Source: JAXLQL01 sp046331625
GTDB lineage: Bacteria; Acidobacteriota; Terriglobia; Bryobacterales; Bryobacteraceae
DNA: 64,000 bases
Direction of reading: 5' to 3'
Assembly (NCBI GenBank): GCA_046331625.1
Contig: JAXLQL010000001.1
Coordinates: forward strand, 310,001 to 374,000
Shown: piece by piece, positions 25,181 to 33,872 of the stretch
Layout: each line of letters starts with the position of its first letter
Numbering within the stretch: the first letter of the stretch is position 1
Position numbers and translations under genes: made by a program
The notes under the pieces: generated by a model
Database searches by the model: none
What the model was told of the DNA's origin: nothing
What the model saw: only the letters and a program-made list of their open reading frames with translations

Positions 25181-25924
25181 ATGGCTTTCTTCGATCTCAC
25201 GGGACACACCGCGATCGTCACCGGAGCGGCCACCGGCATCGGCGAGGCAATCGCCCGCCGGCTGGCCGCCGCCGGCGCCACGGTCGCCATTGCCGATATT
25301 GACTCGGCCGGAGCCGCCAAGGCAGCCGCCGAGATCCCGCGCGCGTTTGCGCTTCCGGTGGATATCACAGACGCGGCCTCCACTGACGCCGCCGTAGCCG
25401 AGGTGCTGAAGCGCACCGGCCGCCTCGACGTGCTGGTCAACTGCGCGGGTATCGGCGGCAAAGCCGCGCCGCTGTGGGAACAGACGCTCGAAGACTGGCA
25501 CAAGATCATCGCCATCAACATGACCGGCGTGTTCAACTTCTGCAAGTCGGCCATCACCCACATGCGCGAGCGCAAGTACGGCCGCATCGTCACCATCGCC
25601 TCCATCGCCGGCAAAGAAGGCAATCCGAACATGACCGGATACTCGGCCACCAAGGCCGCCGTCATCGGATTCACCAAGTCGCTCGGCAAAGAGGTTGCGA
25701 CCGAGGGCATCTGCGTCAACGCCGTGGCTCCCGCCGTGGTGCGCACCAAAATTCTCGAACAGCTCACGCAACAGCAGATCGACTACATGACCGCCAAGAT
25801 CCCCATGCGCCGCACCGGCGAGCCCGAAGAGATCGCGGCGGTGGTCCACTTCCTGTCGAGCCCCGATTGCTCGTTCGTCACCGGCCAATGCTACGACGCC
25901 AGCGGCGGACGCGCTACCTACTAA
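25181..25924 (+). CDS. Short-chain dehydrogenase/reductase
   Basis: 247 residues, classical SDR. NAD(P)-binding TGAATGIGEA near 14-23; LVNCAGIGGKA replaces the usual NNAG; catalytic Ser in ITIASIAGKEGN-like VTIASIAGKEG and the YSATK active-site pair near 155; C-terminal GQCYDASGGRATY. The acidic DID after strand 2 suggests preference for NAD. It sits four bases after rplI and four before the HEAT gene, so it may be cotranscribed with both. The substrate is unknown; the FabG-like sequence does not prove a fatty-acid role. Confidence 0.88.
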   Translation: MAFFDLTGHTAIVTGAATGIGEAIARRLAAAGATVAIADIDSAGAAKAAAEIPRAFALPVDITDAASTDAAVAEVLKRTGRLDVLVNCAGIGGKAAPLWEQTLEDWHKIIAINMTGVFNFCKSAITHMRERKYGRIVTIASIAGKEGNPNMTGYSATKAAVIGFTKSLGKEVATEGICVNAVAPAVVRTKILEQLTQQQIDYMTAKIPMRRTGEPEEIAAVVHFLSSPDCSFVTGQCYDASGGRATY

Positions 25925-25928
25925 ACCA

Positions 25929-27356
25929 GTGCTCATCGCACCGGACCAATACACGCAGACTCCCGCATACGACCTGCTGACCCAGGCCGCGCGGGGCCGT
26001 ATTGCGTTCGACCATCGGCTGGTGCATGCGCTGCTGGACGAACCCGCGCGAACGCTGCCGGACATCCTCCGCTTCGCGCTCGAAGAGAACCGCCCGGACC
26101 GCGTCGACATCGACGAGGATCTGATGATCCTCTTTGCCGCCGCGCCCACGCCCGATGCCCTGCCCTTCCTCGTGCGCTGGCTCCGCGAAAATCCCGGCGA
26201 GGAGCCTGACGACGCCGCGGTCGAGTACATTGCGCGCATCGGTGAGCCGGCGGTTGGTCCGCTCACTTCCCTGCCCCACGATCCTGAAGTCGGCTTTTTG
26301 CTGGCCGTAACCGGGGTCCGGGACGAACGCGTTCGCCAGTACATCCGCGCCATCGCCGAGAAGGATTCCGATGAAGGCGCTTTTCTGTTCGAACTGCTTC
26401 GCGACCCCGAAACCGTAGCCGACGTCGAGCGGCTTCGCCCCCTAGCGCCGGAGGCCGCGGACAAGGCGCTCGCCGCAATTCGCGAAGGAGCATTCGCTCC
26501 GGAGCCGCTGACGCCCTTCGACCCGTTCCCGCTCTTCCCTGAAACGATTTATCCCGATCTGCGCCTGCTGCCCCCGGAAGAACGAGAAGAGTTTCTCGCG
26601 AGCACGAGTCCTCAATTGCGCATGGTGGCGTTGCGGCTTTGGATCGACGAGGACTTGACGCAGGCGCAGCCCCAGCGGCTGCTCTCGATCGCCCGGAACG
26701 ACCCGGACGATCAGGTCCGGGCCACGGCGTGGGACGCGTTGCGATCGCAGTTGGAGCATCGCTCGGTGGTCACGGCGATGGAGAAGCGGTTGGCCGATCC
26801 CGGCGTCACGCACTTCGAGCGCGCAAGCCTGGCCGTGGCTCTCGCGGAGGTGGATTGCACGAAATCGGTGCGCGATGCGATCCAGGCCTCCTACGCGTCT
26901 CCAGACACACGCGGCCGGGCCCTCGAGGCGATGTGGCGTTCGTTCGATCCCGAGTACGCGGGCACTCTCCTTTCGCACCTCGAAGACGAAGACATTGACT
27001 GCCAAGCGGCCGCGATCAATGCGGTGGGTGTGTTCCGGCTCTCAGACGCCGCCGCGAAGCTCGTGCCCATGTTCGAGAATCCGGACTTGCGTTGGGACGC
27101 GCTTTATTCCTACACGGTCGCCGTGCCATTCAAAGCGAAGGACGGCAACTATGACGCGCTCTACGAAAAGATTCAGGATCTGGCCGGCGGCTTCGACGAA
27201 GACGATCATCGGATCGTCGAAAGCGCGATCGAGATGCGCGCTGAAGCGGACGCCAAGAGTCCCGCGCCGGCGCCTGCGGCGGCGCCCAAGGCCGGCCGTA
27301 ACGATCCCTGCCCGTGTGGGAGCGGAAAGAAGTTCAAGAAGTGCTGCGGGGCTTGA
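25929..27356 (+). CDS. HEAT-repeat protein with C-terminal SEC-C zinc motif
   Basis: 475 residues starting at GTG 25929. Most of the protein is a run of helical HEAT-like repeats (DALPFLVRWLRENPGEEPDD, IGEPAVGPLTSLPHDPEVGF, QLRMVALRLWIDEDLTQAQP). After an Ala/Pro linker it ends in a SEC-C motif, GRNDPCPCGSGKKFKKCCGA, whose C-x-C...C-C binds zinc and is known from the SecA tail, where it contacts SecB and ribosomes. A scaffold or protein-quality role is a guess. Confidence 0.8.
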   Translation: MLIAPDQYTQTPAYDLLTQAARGRIAFDHRLVHALLDEPARTLPDILRFALEENRPDRVDIDEDLMILFAAAPTPDALPFLVRWLRENPGEEPDDAAVEYIARIGEPAVGPLTSLPHDPEVGFLLAVTGVRDERVRQYIRAIAEKDSDEGAFLFELLRDPETVADVERLRPLAPEAADKALAAIREGAFAPEPLTPFDPFPLFPETIYPDLRLLPPEEREEFLASTSPQLRMVALRLWIDEDLTQAQPQRLLSIARNDPDDQVRATAWDALRSQLEHRSVVTAMEKRLADPGVTHFERASLAVALAEVDCTKSVRDAIQASYASPDTRGRALEAMWRSFDPEYAGTLLSHLEDEDIDCQAAAINAVGVFRLSDAAAKLVPMFENPDLRWDALYSYTVAVPFKAKDGNYDALYEKIQDLAGGFDEDDHRIVESAIEMRAEADAKSPAPAPAAAPKAGRNDPCPCGSGKKFKKCCGA

Positions 27357-27789
27357 TTGTTGAACTTGACCGTTTCGAGGACGCCCTCACGATACAGTGA
27401 TGGCTACCGTGGACGTTGCCATCAGTTCCCCGGCTAATGGATTCTATGGGCACGGCTGGTGAACTGGCTCCATGCAGAAGGGGAGCAGCCGCTGCGCTCC
27501 GGTCCAGTTGAATCCGGCGTCCGCGCAAATCAGGTTCTCCTCGCCGGCAAGCTGTCCCTCCGGCTCGCGGCCACCGGCCCGCTCCAAGAGTCCTACAACG
27601 AACTCCAAGCCGGACACTGTGTTGTTCTTGTGATCTGCTCGCCCCCCTGGAGGCACATTCCGTCAGACGCGGCCGGCGGCGCTCGCCACGGCGTTGCCGG
27701 ACGCGTGCGCAGGCCCAGTGGCGGCCGGTTACCCCAGGAACGCAAGCCACCGGACCGTCAAGAGAGAGGCGCGGGTCTATAATCCTCCT
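27357..27789. other. 433-base spacer without a confident gene
   Basis: Between the HEAT/SEC-C gene and the enolase-superfamily gene. A weak hairpin (TGATGGC 27398-27404 with GCCATCA 27418-27424) sits 40 bases after the upstream stop. Short frames exist on both strands (27459-27782 plus; 27444-27656 minus), but neither has a start region, codon pattern or family match I can defend. It may hold the promoter of the next gene. Confidence 0.5.
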
Positions 27790-29031
27790 ATGACACTCTC
27801 CAACCCGGTCTCCCGCAGGCGGTTCCTCCAAGGCGCAGGCGCCGCATGGCTCGCTGGCTATCACAAGATGGCCGCCGCCGACAAAGGCAAGTCGAAGATC
27901 CGCGACGTGCAGACGATGGTGTTCCAAGGCGAACGCACCTACACGCTGGTGAAGGTGATCGCCGATTCAGGACTGTACGGGATCGGCGAGGCCTATGGGA
28001 GTCCGGGTGCGGGCACGAAGGAGCAGATCGATGCGCTGAAGCCCGACCTCATCGGGAAAGATCCGCTCGAGATCGACGTCATCTACACGAACTTCCCGCG
28101 GCGCACCGACGGCTCGGCGCACATGCTCATGCGCGGCGTCTGCGGCATCGAGATGGCTCTGTGGGACCTCGCCGGCAAGACGCTCGGCGTTCCGGCATGG
28201 AAGTTGCTGGGCGGCAAGTTCCGAGACAAGGTGCGCGTCTACAATCACGAAGCGCCGAAGAACATGCTCGACAAGGCGTCGTGCCGCGAGTGGGCGGCCA
28301 AGGTCAAAGCCGATCCGGCCGGGTTCACTGGGCACAAGTTCGGCTTGCAGCACACCAAGCCGGGCAACGACCCCGGGCGCGACCTCAACAACCGCATTCT
28401 CTCGACGCGGGAACTGCTCAACGTGCGTCAGGGCTTCGAGAATTGCCGCGAGGCGATCGGGTGGGATCACGACATCATGGTCCACTGCCACTGGGAGTAC
28501 GACGTACGTACGTCGATGCAGTTGGCCGAGGCTGTGGCGCCGATCAAGCCGCTGTGGTTCGAGGATCCGATGCAGCCGGAATGGTCGCCCGCGTGGACCC
28601 GGCTGTGCGAGGCTTCTTCCGTGCCGATCTGCACGGGCGAGAATCTGTTCCGCCGCCACGGCTTCAAGGATTTCATCGTCAACCAAGGCTGCGACATCCT
28701 GCACCCGGACCTGCGCAACAGCGGCGGCTTCCTCGAGACGAAGCGCATCGCCGACATGGCCGAGGTCTACAACCTGCCGATGGCGACCCACAACACTGGC
28801 AGCCAGGTGAACACGTGGGCGACGATTCAGTGGGGCGCGGCGATCCGCGACTACATCACCTGCGAAACGGTCACCGGCAAGGGCGGATGGATGGATCAGG
28901 TGCTGGTGCTCGATCAGCCGTACATCAAGGGCGGGATGATCCAGGTGCCGGACAAGCCGGGGCTAGGGATCGAGTTGAATCCGGATGTGGTGAAGGCGCA
29001 CTTGGCCGCTGGGGAGAAGTGGTGGGGCTAG
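27790..29031 (+). CDS. Tat-exported enolase-superfamily (mandelate racemase/MLE-like) enzyme
   Basis: 413 residues from ATG 27790, chosen because it opens a twin-arginine signal (SRRRFLQGAGAAWLAG). The enolase N-terminal domain follows (GLYGIGEAYGSPGAGTKEQI, GVCGIEMALWDLAGKTLGVP). In the barrel, LWFEDPMQPE and TGENLFRRHGFKDFI give the metal-binding acids, and MATHNTGSQ the late His region. These enzymes abstract a proton next to a carboxylate, mostly in sugar-acid dehydration or racemisation. The same group is common in Solibacter-type genomes. Exact reaction unknown; export to the periplasm is predicted. Confidence 0.85.
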   Translation: MTLSNPVSRRRFLQGAGAAWLAGYHKMAAADKGKSKIRDVQTMVFQGERTYTLVKVIADSGLYGIGEAYGSPGAGTKEQIDALKPDLIGKDPLEIDVIYTNFPRRTDGSAHMLMRGVCGIEMALWDLAGKTLGVPAWKLLGGKFRDKVRVYNHEAPKNMLDKASCREWAAKVKADPAGFTGHKFGLQHTKPGNDPGRDLNNRILSTRELLNVRQGFENCREAIGWDHDIMVHCHWEYDVRTSMQLAEAVAPIKPLWFEDPMQPEWSPAWTRLCEASSVPICTGENLFRRHGFKDFIVNQGCDILHPDLRNSGGFLETKRIADMAEVYNLPMATHNTGSQVNTWATIQWGAAIRDYITCETVTGKGGWMDQVLVLDQPYIKGGMIQVPDKPGLGIELNPDVVKAHLAAGEKWWG

Positions 29032-29040
29032 GCGGCGGGC

Positions 29041-30102
29041 GTGGAGAAGCGCTACCAAGTCTTCGTCAGCTCGACATTCCTCGATCTGGTGGATGAGCGC
29101 CGGGCGGTGATGCAGGCGCTGCTGGAGTTGAATTGCATTCCGGCTGGGATGGAGCTGTTTCCCGCGTCCTCTGACGATCAGTGGACGCTGATTCAGCGCG
29201 TGATCGATGATTGCGACTACTACGTGGTGATTCTCGGCGGTCGCTATGGGTCCGTGGACGCGGCGGGCATCGGGTACACGGAGAAGGAGTACGACTACGC
29301 GCTCGAAACGAAGAAGCCGGTGATGGCTTTCTTGCACAAGGATCCGGGGACGCTTCCCGCGAAGAACACCGATCGCGACGCGGCGCTCGGCAAGAAGCTG
29401 GATGCGTTTCGCGAGAAAGCGCAGCGGCGGATGTGCCGCTACTGGTCGAATGCGGATGAGTTGGGCGGGGTAGTTTCGCGGAGCTTCGTGCAGTTGATCC
29501 GGACGCATCCGGCGGAGGGATGGGTGAAGGCGCGGCACGTGAAGACCGCCGATGAGCTCGAGAAGATCAACGTGATGCACGAGCGGATCCGGGTGCTCGA
29601 GCGGGAGAATGAGGCGCTGCGGAGTTCCATTGCTGAGAGCGCGCCAACCTTAGCGCGGGGAGACGAACGGGTGCAACTTTGGATTGTAATGAGGGATCAG
29701 GACATCGGGAGCGAGGAATTGTACGACGACCCATATTTCGTGCAACCTTTTGCCGTTGAAACGTCATGGAACGAGATCTGGAACGGCATTGCGCCCATGT
29801 GTATTGATTGCAGCCTCGAACTTTCCATCCGCGAGGCTCTCTCCGATGTCTTAGAGCCAGATTGGGACGGCTATGGCATTCTCGACGACCAGAGTACCCA
29901 GAAGATCAAGGTTCAGTTCTTTGCCCTGGGCCTGCTCGACGTTGAACGCGTTTCTGGAGACCTCTTCTGGAAACTCACGGAAGCTGGCCGAAGAGCGGTC
30001 GGAGGCTCGATTGCACTCGGACGGACGGACGATTCCTCGGAGGTCAGTGATGGTCGACCCGCCCCTCGATCACCCGCGCCCGCAACTCCCGGATCACCTT
30101 GA
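29041..30102 (+). CDS. DUF4062-domain protein
   Basis: 353 residues from GTG 29041, nine bases after the enolase-like stop. Residues 4-90 match DUF4062 (YQVFVSSTFLDLVDERRAVM, CDYYVVILGGRYGS, YTEKEYDYALETKKPVMAFL), a TIR-like fold often at the N-terminus of NTPase and signalling proteins. A helix (~155-195, NVMHERIRVLERENEALRSS) looks like a coiled coil. The last ~150 residues are unassigned, and base composition from ~29680 to 30050 is less GC-rich than around. The end overlaps the convergent creatininase gene by 59 bases. A defence role is possible but not shown. Confidence 0.75.
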   Translation: MEKRYQVFVSSTFLDLVDERRAVMQALLELNCIPAGMELFPASSDDQWTLIQRVIDDCDYYVVILGGRYGSVDAAGIGYTEKEYDYALETKKPVMAFLHKDPGTLPAKNTDRDAALGKKLDAFREKAQRRMCRYWSNADELGGVVSRSFVQLIRTHPAEGWVKARHVKTADELEKINVMHERIRVLERENEALRSSIAESAPTLARGDERVQLWIVMRDQDIGSEELYDDPYFVQPFAVETSWNEIWNGIAPMCIDCSLELSIREALSDVLEPDWDGYGILDDQSTQKIKVQFFALGLLDVERVSGDLFWKLTEAGRRAVGGSIALGRTDDSSEVSDGRPAPRSPAPATPGSP

Positions 30103-30844
30103 TCAGGTTGTCCACCACGGCCTCGACGAATCGGCGACCCTTCTCCTCAGTCGCTTTCGTCGGATCGCCCGTTGTCCCAGTGCGCGAGTAGCGGCTGAAG
30201 AACTCCTGAAAGAACACCGGCGACGGCGCCTGCAGATCCCAGTAGAAGTACTCGGACTTCTGCACCGGCATGTCCTTCTGAGCCTTGTCCATCTGCACCA
30301 AATGCCCGCACAGGTAAAGCAGCACCGAAGTCTCGAGCTCGCAGCCGTGCGCCATGCCGCCGGGGAACTCGGACTCGCGCAGTTCATTCAGCAATGACTT
30401 CGGCACGAGGTTCCACCACGGGACCATGGCGCAGATGGCCTCGGAGTGATTGGTGATGTTGCGCGCGGCGATGTCGAGAAATGGAACATTGCTGCCGTGT
30501 CCGTTGACGAGCAGGATCTTGCGAAATCCGTGGTGGGCCAGGCTCTTGCCGATATCGCTGATGTAGTTGACGAACGTGGGACCTTCCACGGCAATGGTGC
30601 CGGGAAAATCGAGATGATGCTCGTTGAAAGCATATTGCACCGAGGGCAGCAGCACCGCCTCCTCAGCGATGCGCTCCACGGCGCGGCGCGACATCTCGGT
30701 GGCCGTGATCACATCAGTCAGCAGCGGCAGGTGCGGACCATGCTGCTCGATAGTCCCCACCGGAAGCACTGCGACGCGACTCTGCGCCACGGCTTCGCGG
30801 ATCTCGGGCCACGTGAATTCCTCATAGCGGTACTTCAACGGCAT
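30044..30844 (-). CDS. Creatininase-family amidohydrolase
   Basis: 266 residues. The metal-binding motifs of the creatininase family are present: LPVGTIEQHGPHLPLLTD near 27-44, VNGHGSNVPFLDIAARN, and GGMAHGCELETSVLLYL. The family includes creatininase, mycofactocin-processing MftE and FAPy deformylases; nothing here points to mycofactocin. It is divergent from the D-threonine-aldolase-like gene with only 30 bases between the starts. Its 3' end overlaps the DUF4062 gene by 59 bases on the opposite strand. Confidence 0.88.
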   Translation of the reverse strand: MPLKYRYEEFTWPEIREAVAQSRVAVLPVGTIEQHGPHLPLLTDVITATEMSRRAVERIAEEAVLLPSVQYAFNEHHLDFPGTIAVEGPTFVNYISDIGKSLAHHGFRKILLVNGHGSNVPFLDIAARNITNHSEAICAMVPWWNLVPKSLLNELRESEFPGGMAHGCELETSVLLYLCGHLVQMDKAQKDMPVQKSEYFYWDLQAPSPVFFQEFFSRYSRTGTTGDPTKATEEKGRRFVEAVVDNLIKVIRELRARVIEGRVDHH

Positions 30845-30874
30845 TGTGATATCCTAACGCGCGAAGGAGCACGC

Positions 30875-32095
30875 ATGTCGACTCGACGCACTTTTCTCGC
30901 CACCGCAGCCGCCCCCGCTTTTCTCGAAGGGACCAAGAGCTACACGTGGGCTGAAATCGAGAAGTTCATCGCTCGCGGCGACGTGAAGGGCAAGCTGACG
31001 CGCGCCGACCTGCCGACTCCGGCGCTCACGCTCGACCTCGACGCCTTCGAGTTCAACGTCGATCGCATGACCAAGCACGCCAAGGCTCGCGGACGCGCGC
31101 TGCGTCCGCACGGGAAGACGCACAAGTGCCCGGAGATCGCGCGGAGGCTGATTCAGGCGGGCGCGGTGGGCGCGTGCGCGGCCAAGCTGAGCGAAGCCGA
31201 AGTGTTCGCCAAGAACGGAGTTCGCGGGTTGCTGGTGACCACGGCGGTGGTGGGGCCGCACAAGATCGAGCGGGCGATCCGGCTGGCTAAGTCCCAACCC
31301 GACATCATGTACTGCGTGGACAACGCGCAGAACGTGCGCGACCTCAATGACGCGGCAAAAGAGGCGAAGATCAAGTTGAATCTCGCGGTGGATCTTTGGG
31401 TGGGCGGGCGCACGGGGATAGTGCCGGGCGAGTCGGTGGTGGCGCTGGTGGAAGCGATGCAGCCGCTCGCGAACGTGCGCTTTGCGGGCATCCAATCTTA
31501 CGCGGGCCACGCGGCGCACACGGTCGGCTTCGAGAAGCGCACGGAAGTGTCGCGCGAGGCGATGGGAAAGGCCGTGGAGACGCGGCGAATGCTCGAAAAG
31601 AAGGGCATCGAATGCAAGCTGCTCACAGGCGGGTCCACGGGGACCTATAACATTGACTCCGAGATCGACGGCATCACCGAACTGCAGCCGGGCAGCTTCG
31701 TGTTCATGGACGTGGATTACAATCGCATCGGCGGGTCCGATGGCAATGCCTTCTACGGCGATTTCAAGAACTCGCTGACGGTGCTGACCACGGTGGTGAG
31801 CCGGCCGAACGATCAACTCGCGGTTGTGGATGGGGGGCTCAAGGCATTTTCGACGGACAAGCCGTTCCCGCCGAGGATCAAGGGCGACGAGGGAGTCACG
31901 TTCGCGTTTGGCGGCGACGAGCACGGCAAGCTGACGTTCGCCGGGGGCGCGAAGATTCTCAACGTGGGAGACAAGGCGGAATTCGTGATCCCGCACTGCG
32001 ATCCGTCAGTGAATCTCTACGACAAGATGTTTTGTCTTCGCGGCAACAACGTGGAAGCGATCTGGCACGTGTCCGCACGGGGAATGAGCCAGTAA
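30875..32095 (+). CDS. Tat-exported D-threonine-aldolase-type PLP enzyme
   Basis: 406 residues from ATG 30875 with GAAGGA upstream. It begins MSTRRTFLATAAAPAF, a short twin-arginine leader. The core matches the fold-III (alanine-racemase-like) D-threonine aldolase/DSD1 family: DLPTPALTLDLDAFEFNVDR, the PLP-lysine segment RPHGKTHKCPEIARR, GIQSYAGHAAH, and TGGSTGTYN binding phosphate. The C-terminal HCDPSVNLYD and FVIPHCD supply the metal-site His/Cys used by D-threonine aldolases. Likely cleaves D-3-hydroxy-amino acids. An exported form is unusual, but frequent in this phylum according to general knowledge of such genomes. Confidence 0.85.
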   Translation: MSTRRTFLATAAAPAFLEGTKSYTWAEIEKFIARGDVKGKLTRADLPTPALTLDLDAFEFNVDRMTKHAKARGRALRPHGKTHKCPEIARRLIQAGAVGACAAKLSEAEVFAKNGVRGLLVTTAVVGPHKIERAIRLAKSQPDIMYCVDNAQNVRDLNDAAKEAKIKLNLAVDLWVGGRTGIVPGESVVALVEAMQPLANVRFAGIQSYAGHAAHTVGFEKRTEVSREAMGKAVETRRMLEKKGIECKLLTGGSTGTYNIDSEIDGITELQPGSFVFMDVDYNRIGGSDGNAFYGDFKNSLTVLTTVVSRPNDQLAVVDGGLKAFSTDKPFPPRIKGDEGVTFAFGGDEHGKLTFAGGAKILNVGDKAEFVIPHCDPSVNLYDKMFCLRGNNVEAIWHVSARGMSQ

Positions 32096-32106
32096 CGCGG
32101 ATCTTA

Positions 32107-32154
32107 TGTCTGGCGGGACTGAAGTCCCGCGCAGGCTGAAGCCTGCCCCACATA
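32107..32154 (+). repeat. Dispersed double-hairpin repeat (CCCACA-type)
   Basis: GGCGGGACTGAAGTCCCGCG followed by CAGGCTGAAGCCTGCCCCAC: both hairpins are perfect here, making this the best-preserved single copy in the window. It lies between the convergent D-threonine-aldolase-like and 32178-32609 genes. Confidence 0.88.
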
Positions 32155-32177
32155 GCGAGGTCTGTGCCAGGGCCGCG

Positions 32178-32609
32178 CTACCTCGGTGCGACCTCGAATG
32201 ACGCCGCGACCGGTCTCGCGGCGGGTAACGGCGGGGACACAGCTCGATGGATCACGTGGTTGTACGTAGCAGCCGCCGTGAACGCCCCCGCCATAGCAAA
32301 ATTGATGCGCGCCGCGTTCTTCTCACCCTCGGGACTCTTGCGCAGAAACAGCCACTGCATTCCGATCGCAACCCCCGTAATCCCCGCCTTCATCGCCACC
32401 GAGCGCCCAGAAAACCGTCCCGCCGGACCGCGGAGTATGGGGTTGGCCTCCACGCGGCCGATTGAGGATTGCGCATCGGCGATCGAACTCGCGACCAGGG
32501 CGGCTACGCTCGCCTTCCAGAAGGTTGACCTTCGTTTTGGGGTCTCGTTGAAGTTTTGGCCCAGGGCGGCGAAAGCGCACAAAAGCAATACGACCACGAT
32601 ACGGCTCAT
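32178..32609 (-). CDS. Small predicted membrane protein, unknown function
   Basis: 143 residues from ATG 32609, which opens a signal peptide (MSRIVVVLLLCAFAALGQ); the frame is open further upstream without sense. After a short polar stretch there are two hydrophobic segments (FWKASVAALVASSIAD and AGITGVAIGMQWLFL) and a third (INFAMAGAFTAAATY). I do not recognise the family. It is isolated, with a 110-base spacer to the next minus-strand gene. Confidence 0.6.
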   Translation of the reverse strand: MSRIVVVLLLCAFAALGQNFNETPKRRSTFWKASVAALVASSIADAQSSIGRVEANPILRGPAGRFSGRSVAMKAGITGVAIGMQWLFLRKSPEGEKNAARINFAMAGAFTAAATYNHVIHRAVSPPLPAARPVAASFEVAPR

Positions 32610-32720
32610 TGCTCGTTTTTCGCATACAAGTGCCGTACGCACAAGACACAATTCGATGCATAGCCTATGCCGTACGAATAGTAGGAGCTACCACGGGAAA
32701 TAGCCCAACTGCGGGCGGCC

Positions 32721-33872
32721 TCACAGGTTCGGCTCGATCGCCGGCTCCTGCTTTTCGAGCGATCGATGATACTCCTGGCGCCGGTCGCGCAATAGTGCCA
32801 GGTAGCCCGTGCACTCGAGGGAGGCCCACACGTTGGCGGCGCCGAGAAGAAGATTGGCGCAGAACGAGAACGCGCTGACAAGGATCGGTTGTGGCGTCAG
32901 CGCGGCTTGGCTCGAATCGGTGGCGGAAAGGATCAGCGCAAACGAGGTAACCACGCCGGACAAGCCCTGCAGCACCCACCAGAGGCCCGCTACCAAGCGG
33001 TCAGTGAATGAAGAGGCATCGAGCAAGATCCAAGGAGTCTCGTGGGACGGTTCCGGGTGGGCCAGGGCGAGCCGCAACTGGTTTCGCATGTTGACCAACA
33101 CGAAGAACGAGCCGAACGCGAGCACCCACACGGCCAATTCGGTAGGCACGGAAACTTCGTCGAGAAAGGGAATCTTGATTTTCTGGCCGAACAACTTCGT
33201 CTGGATCGCCTCGATCCGCTCGGCCCCCGTCAACTTGACGTCGATTCCGAGATTGCGGCTCAGGTGGTTGATATCGGGCTTGATCGAGGGATCGATGGGA
33301 CTGAACAGGCCGGTGGACCAGCTCCCGTAGTCGGGATCGGCGCCGGTGGCCAGAAACGCGGTCATACTTCGGCATTTCATGGGTTCCCGGCAATTCATGT
33401 TCACCTTGTACAAAGACAGCCTGCCGAACGACTCCAACCGCACGTTTACGGGGAGCAGTTCCGGCCACATCTCGCAGAGGCTCGAAGGTCCTGGAATCCG
33501 GATTTTCGAGATCTGCGCGCCATCGCCCATGAGCGCCAGTTCGAAGGCGCCGGCGAAGTGGTCGACGACGTATCGCATCCGGGTCACCGAGCCCGCGCAG
33601 AGCGTCTCGGAAAGCGGATCGACTTCGCGGCGTTGTTCGCGATAGCGGATCGCGGCCATACACTCGCGGCCCGCGGCCTGTGCATCGGTGCAAGGCGGCA
33701 GGGCGAATGCCGGATCGCCCGAGCGGAGGAACACCTCGATGGTGAGCAGTTCCTTGGCGTCATTCAGCATCCGGATGCGGCTGGTGTGATTCTGGGAGAT
33801 CTGCCAACACACAAACACGATACCCAGCAGGGTCAGGCTGAGCTTGTGGGACGCGGCTACATACTCTTTCAT
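32721..33872 (-). CDS. Predicted membrane protein, unknown function
   Basis: 383 residues starting at ATG 33872, which overlaps the upstream gene's stop by four bases. There is one N-terminal membrane segment (KLSLTLLGIVFVCWQ), a large presumably periplasmic domain with paired cysteines (ALPPCTDAQAAGRECMAAIR, LYKVNMNCREPMKCRSM), then three C-terminal segments (LAVWVLAFGSFFVLVNM, GLSGVVTSFALILSA, ILVSAFSFCANLLLGAANV). The open frame extends upstream to 34214, but that part is antisense-like. No family recognised. Confidence 0.65.
   Translation of the reverse strand: MKEYVAASHKLSLTLLGIVFVCWQISQNHTSRIRMLNDAKELLTIEVFLRSGDPAFALPPCTDAQAAGRECMAAIRYREQRREVDPLSETLCAGSVTRMRYVVDHFAGAFELALMGDGAQISKIRIPGPSSLCEMWPELLPVNVRLESFGRLSLYKVNMNCREPMKCRSMTAFLATGADPDYGSWSTGLFSPIDPSIKPDINHLSRNLGIDVKLTGAERIEAIQTKLFGQKIKIPFLDEVSVPTELAVWVLAFGSFFVLVNMRNQLRLALAHPEPSHETPWILLDASSFTDRLVAGLWWVLQGLSGVVTSFALILSATDSSQAALTPQPILVSAFSFCANLLLGAANVWASLECTGYLALLRDRRQEYHRSLEKQEPAIEPNL

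Noticed and set aside
23782..25767. 661-residue minus-strand open frame
   Set aside because: It is the antisense shadow of pth, rpsF, rpsR, rplI and the SDR gene; high GC leaves long stop-free antisense frames.
27459..27782. Possible small gene in the 27.4-27.8 kb spacer
   Set aside because: No ribosome site, no recognisable motif and Arg/Gly-rich ending; the opposite-strand frame is no better.
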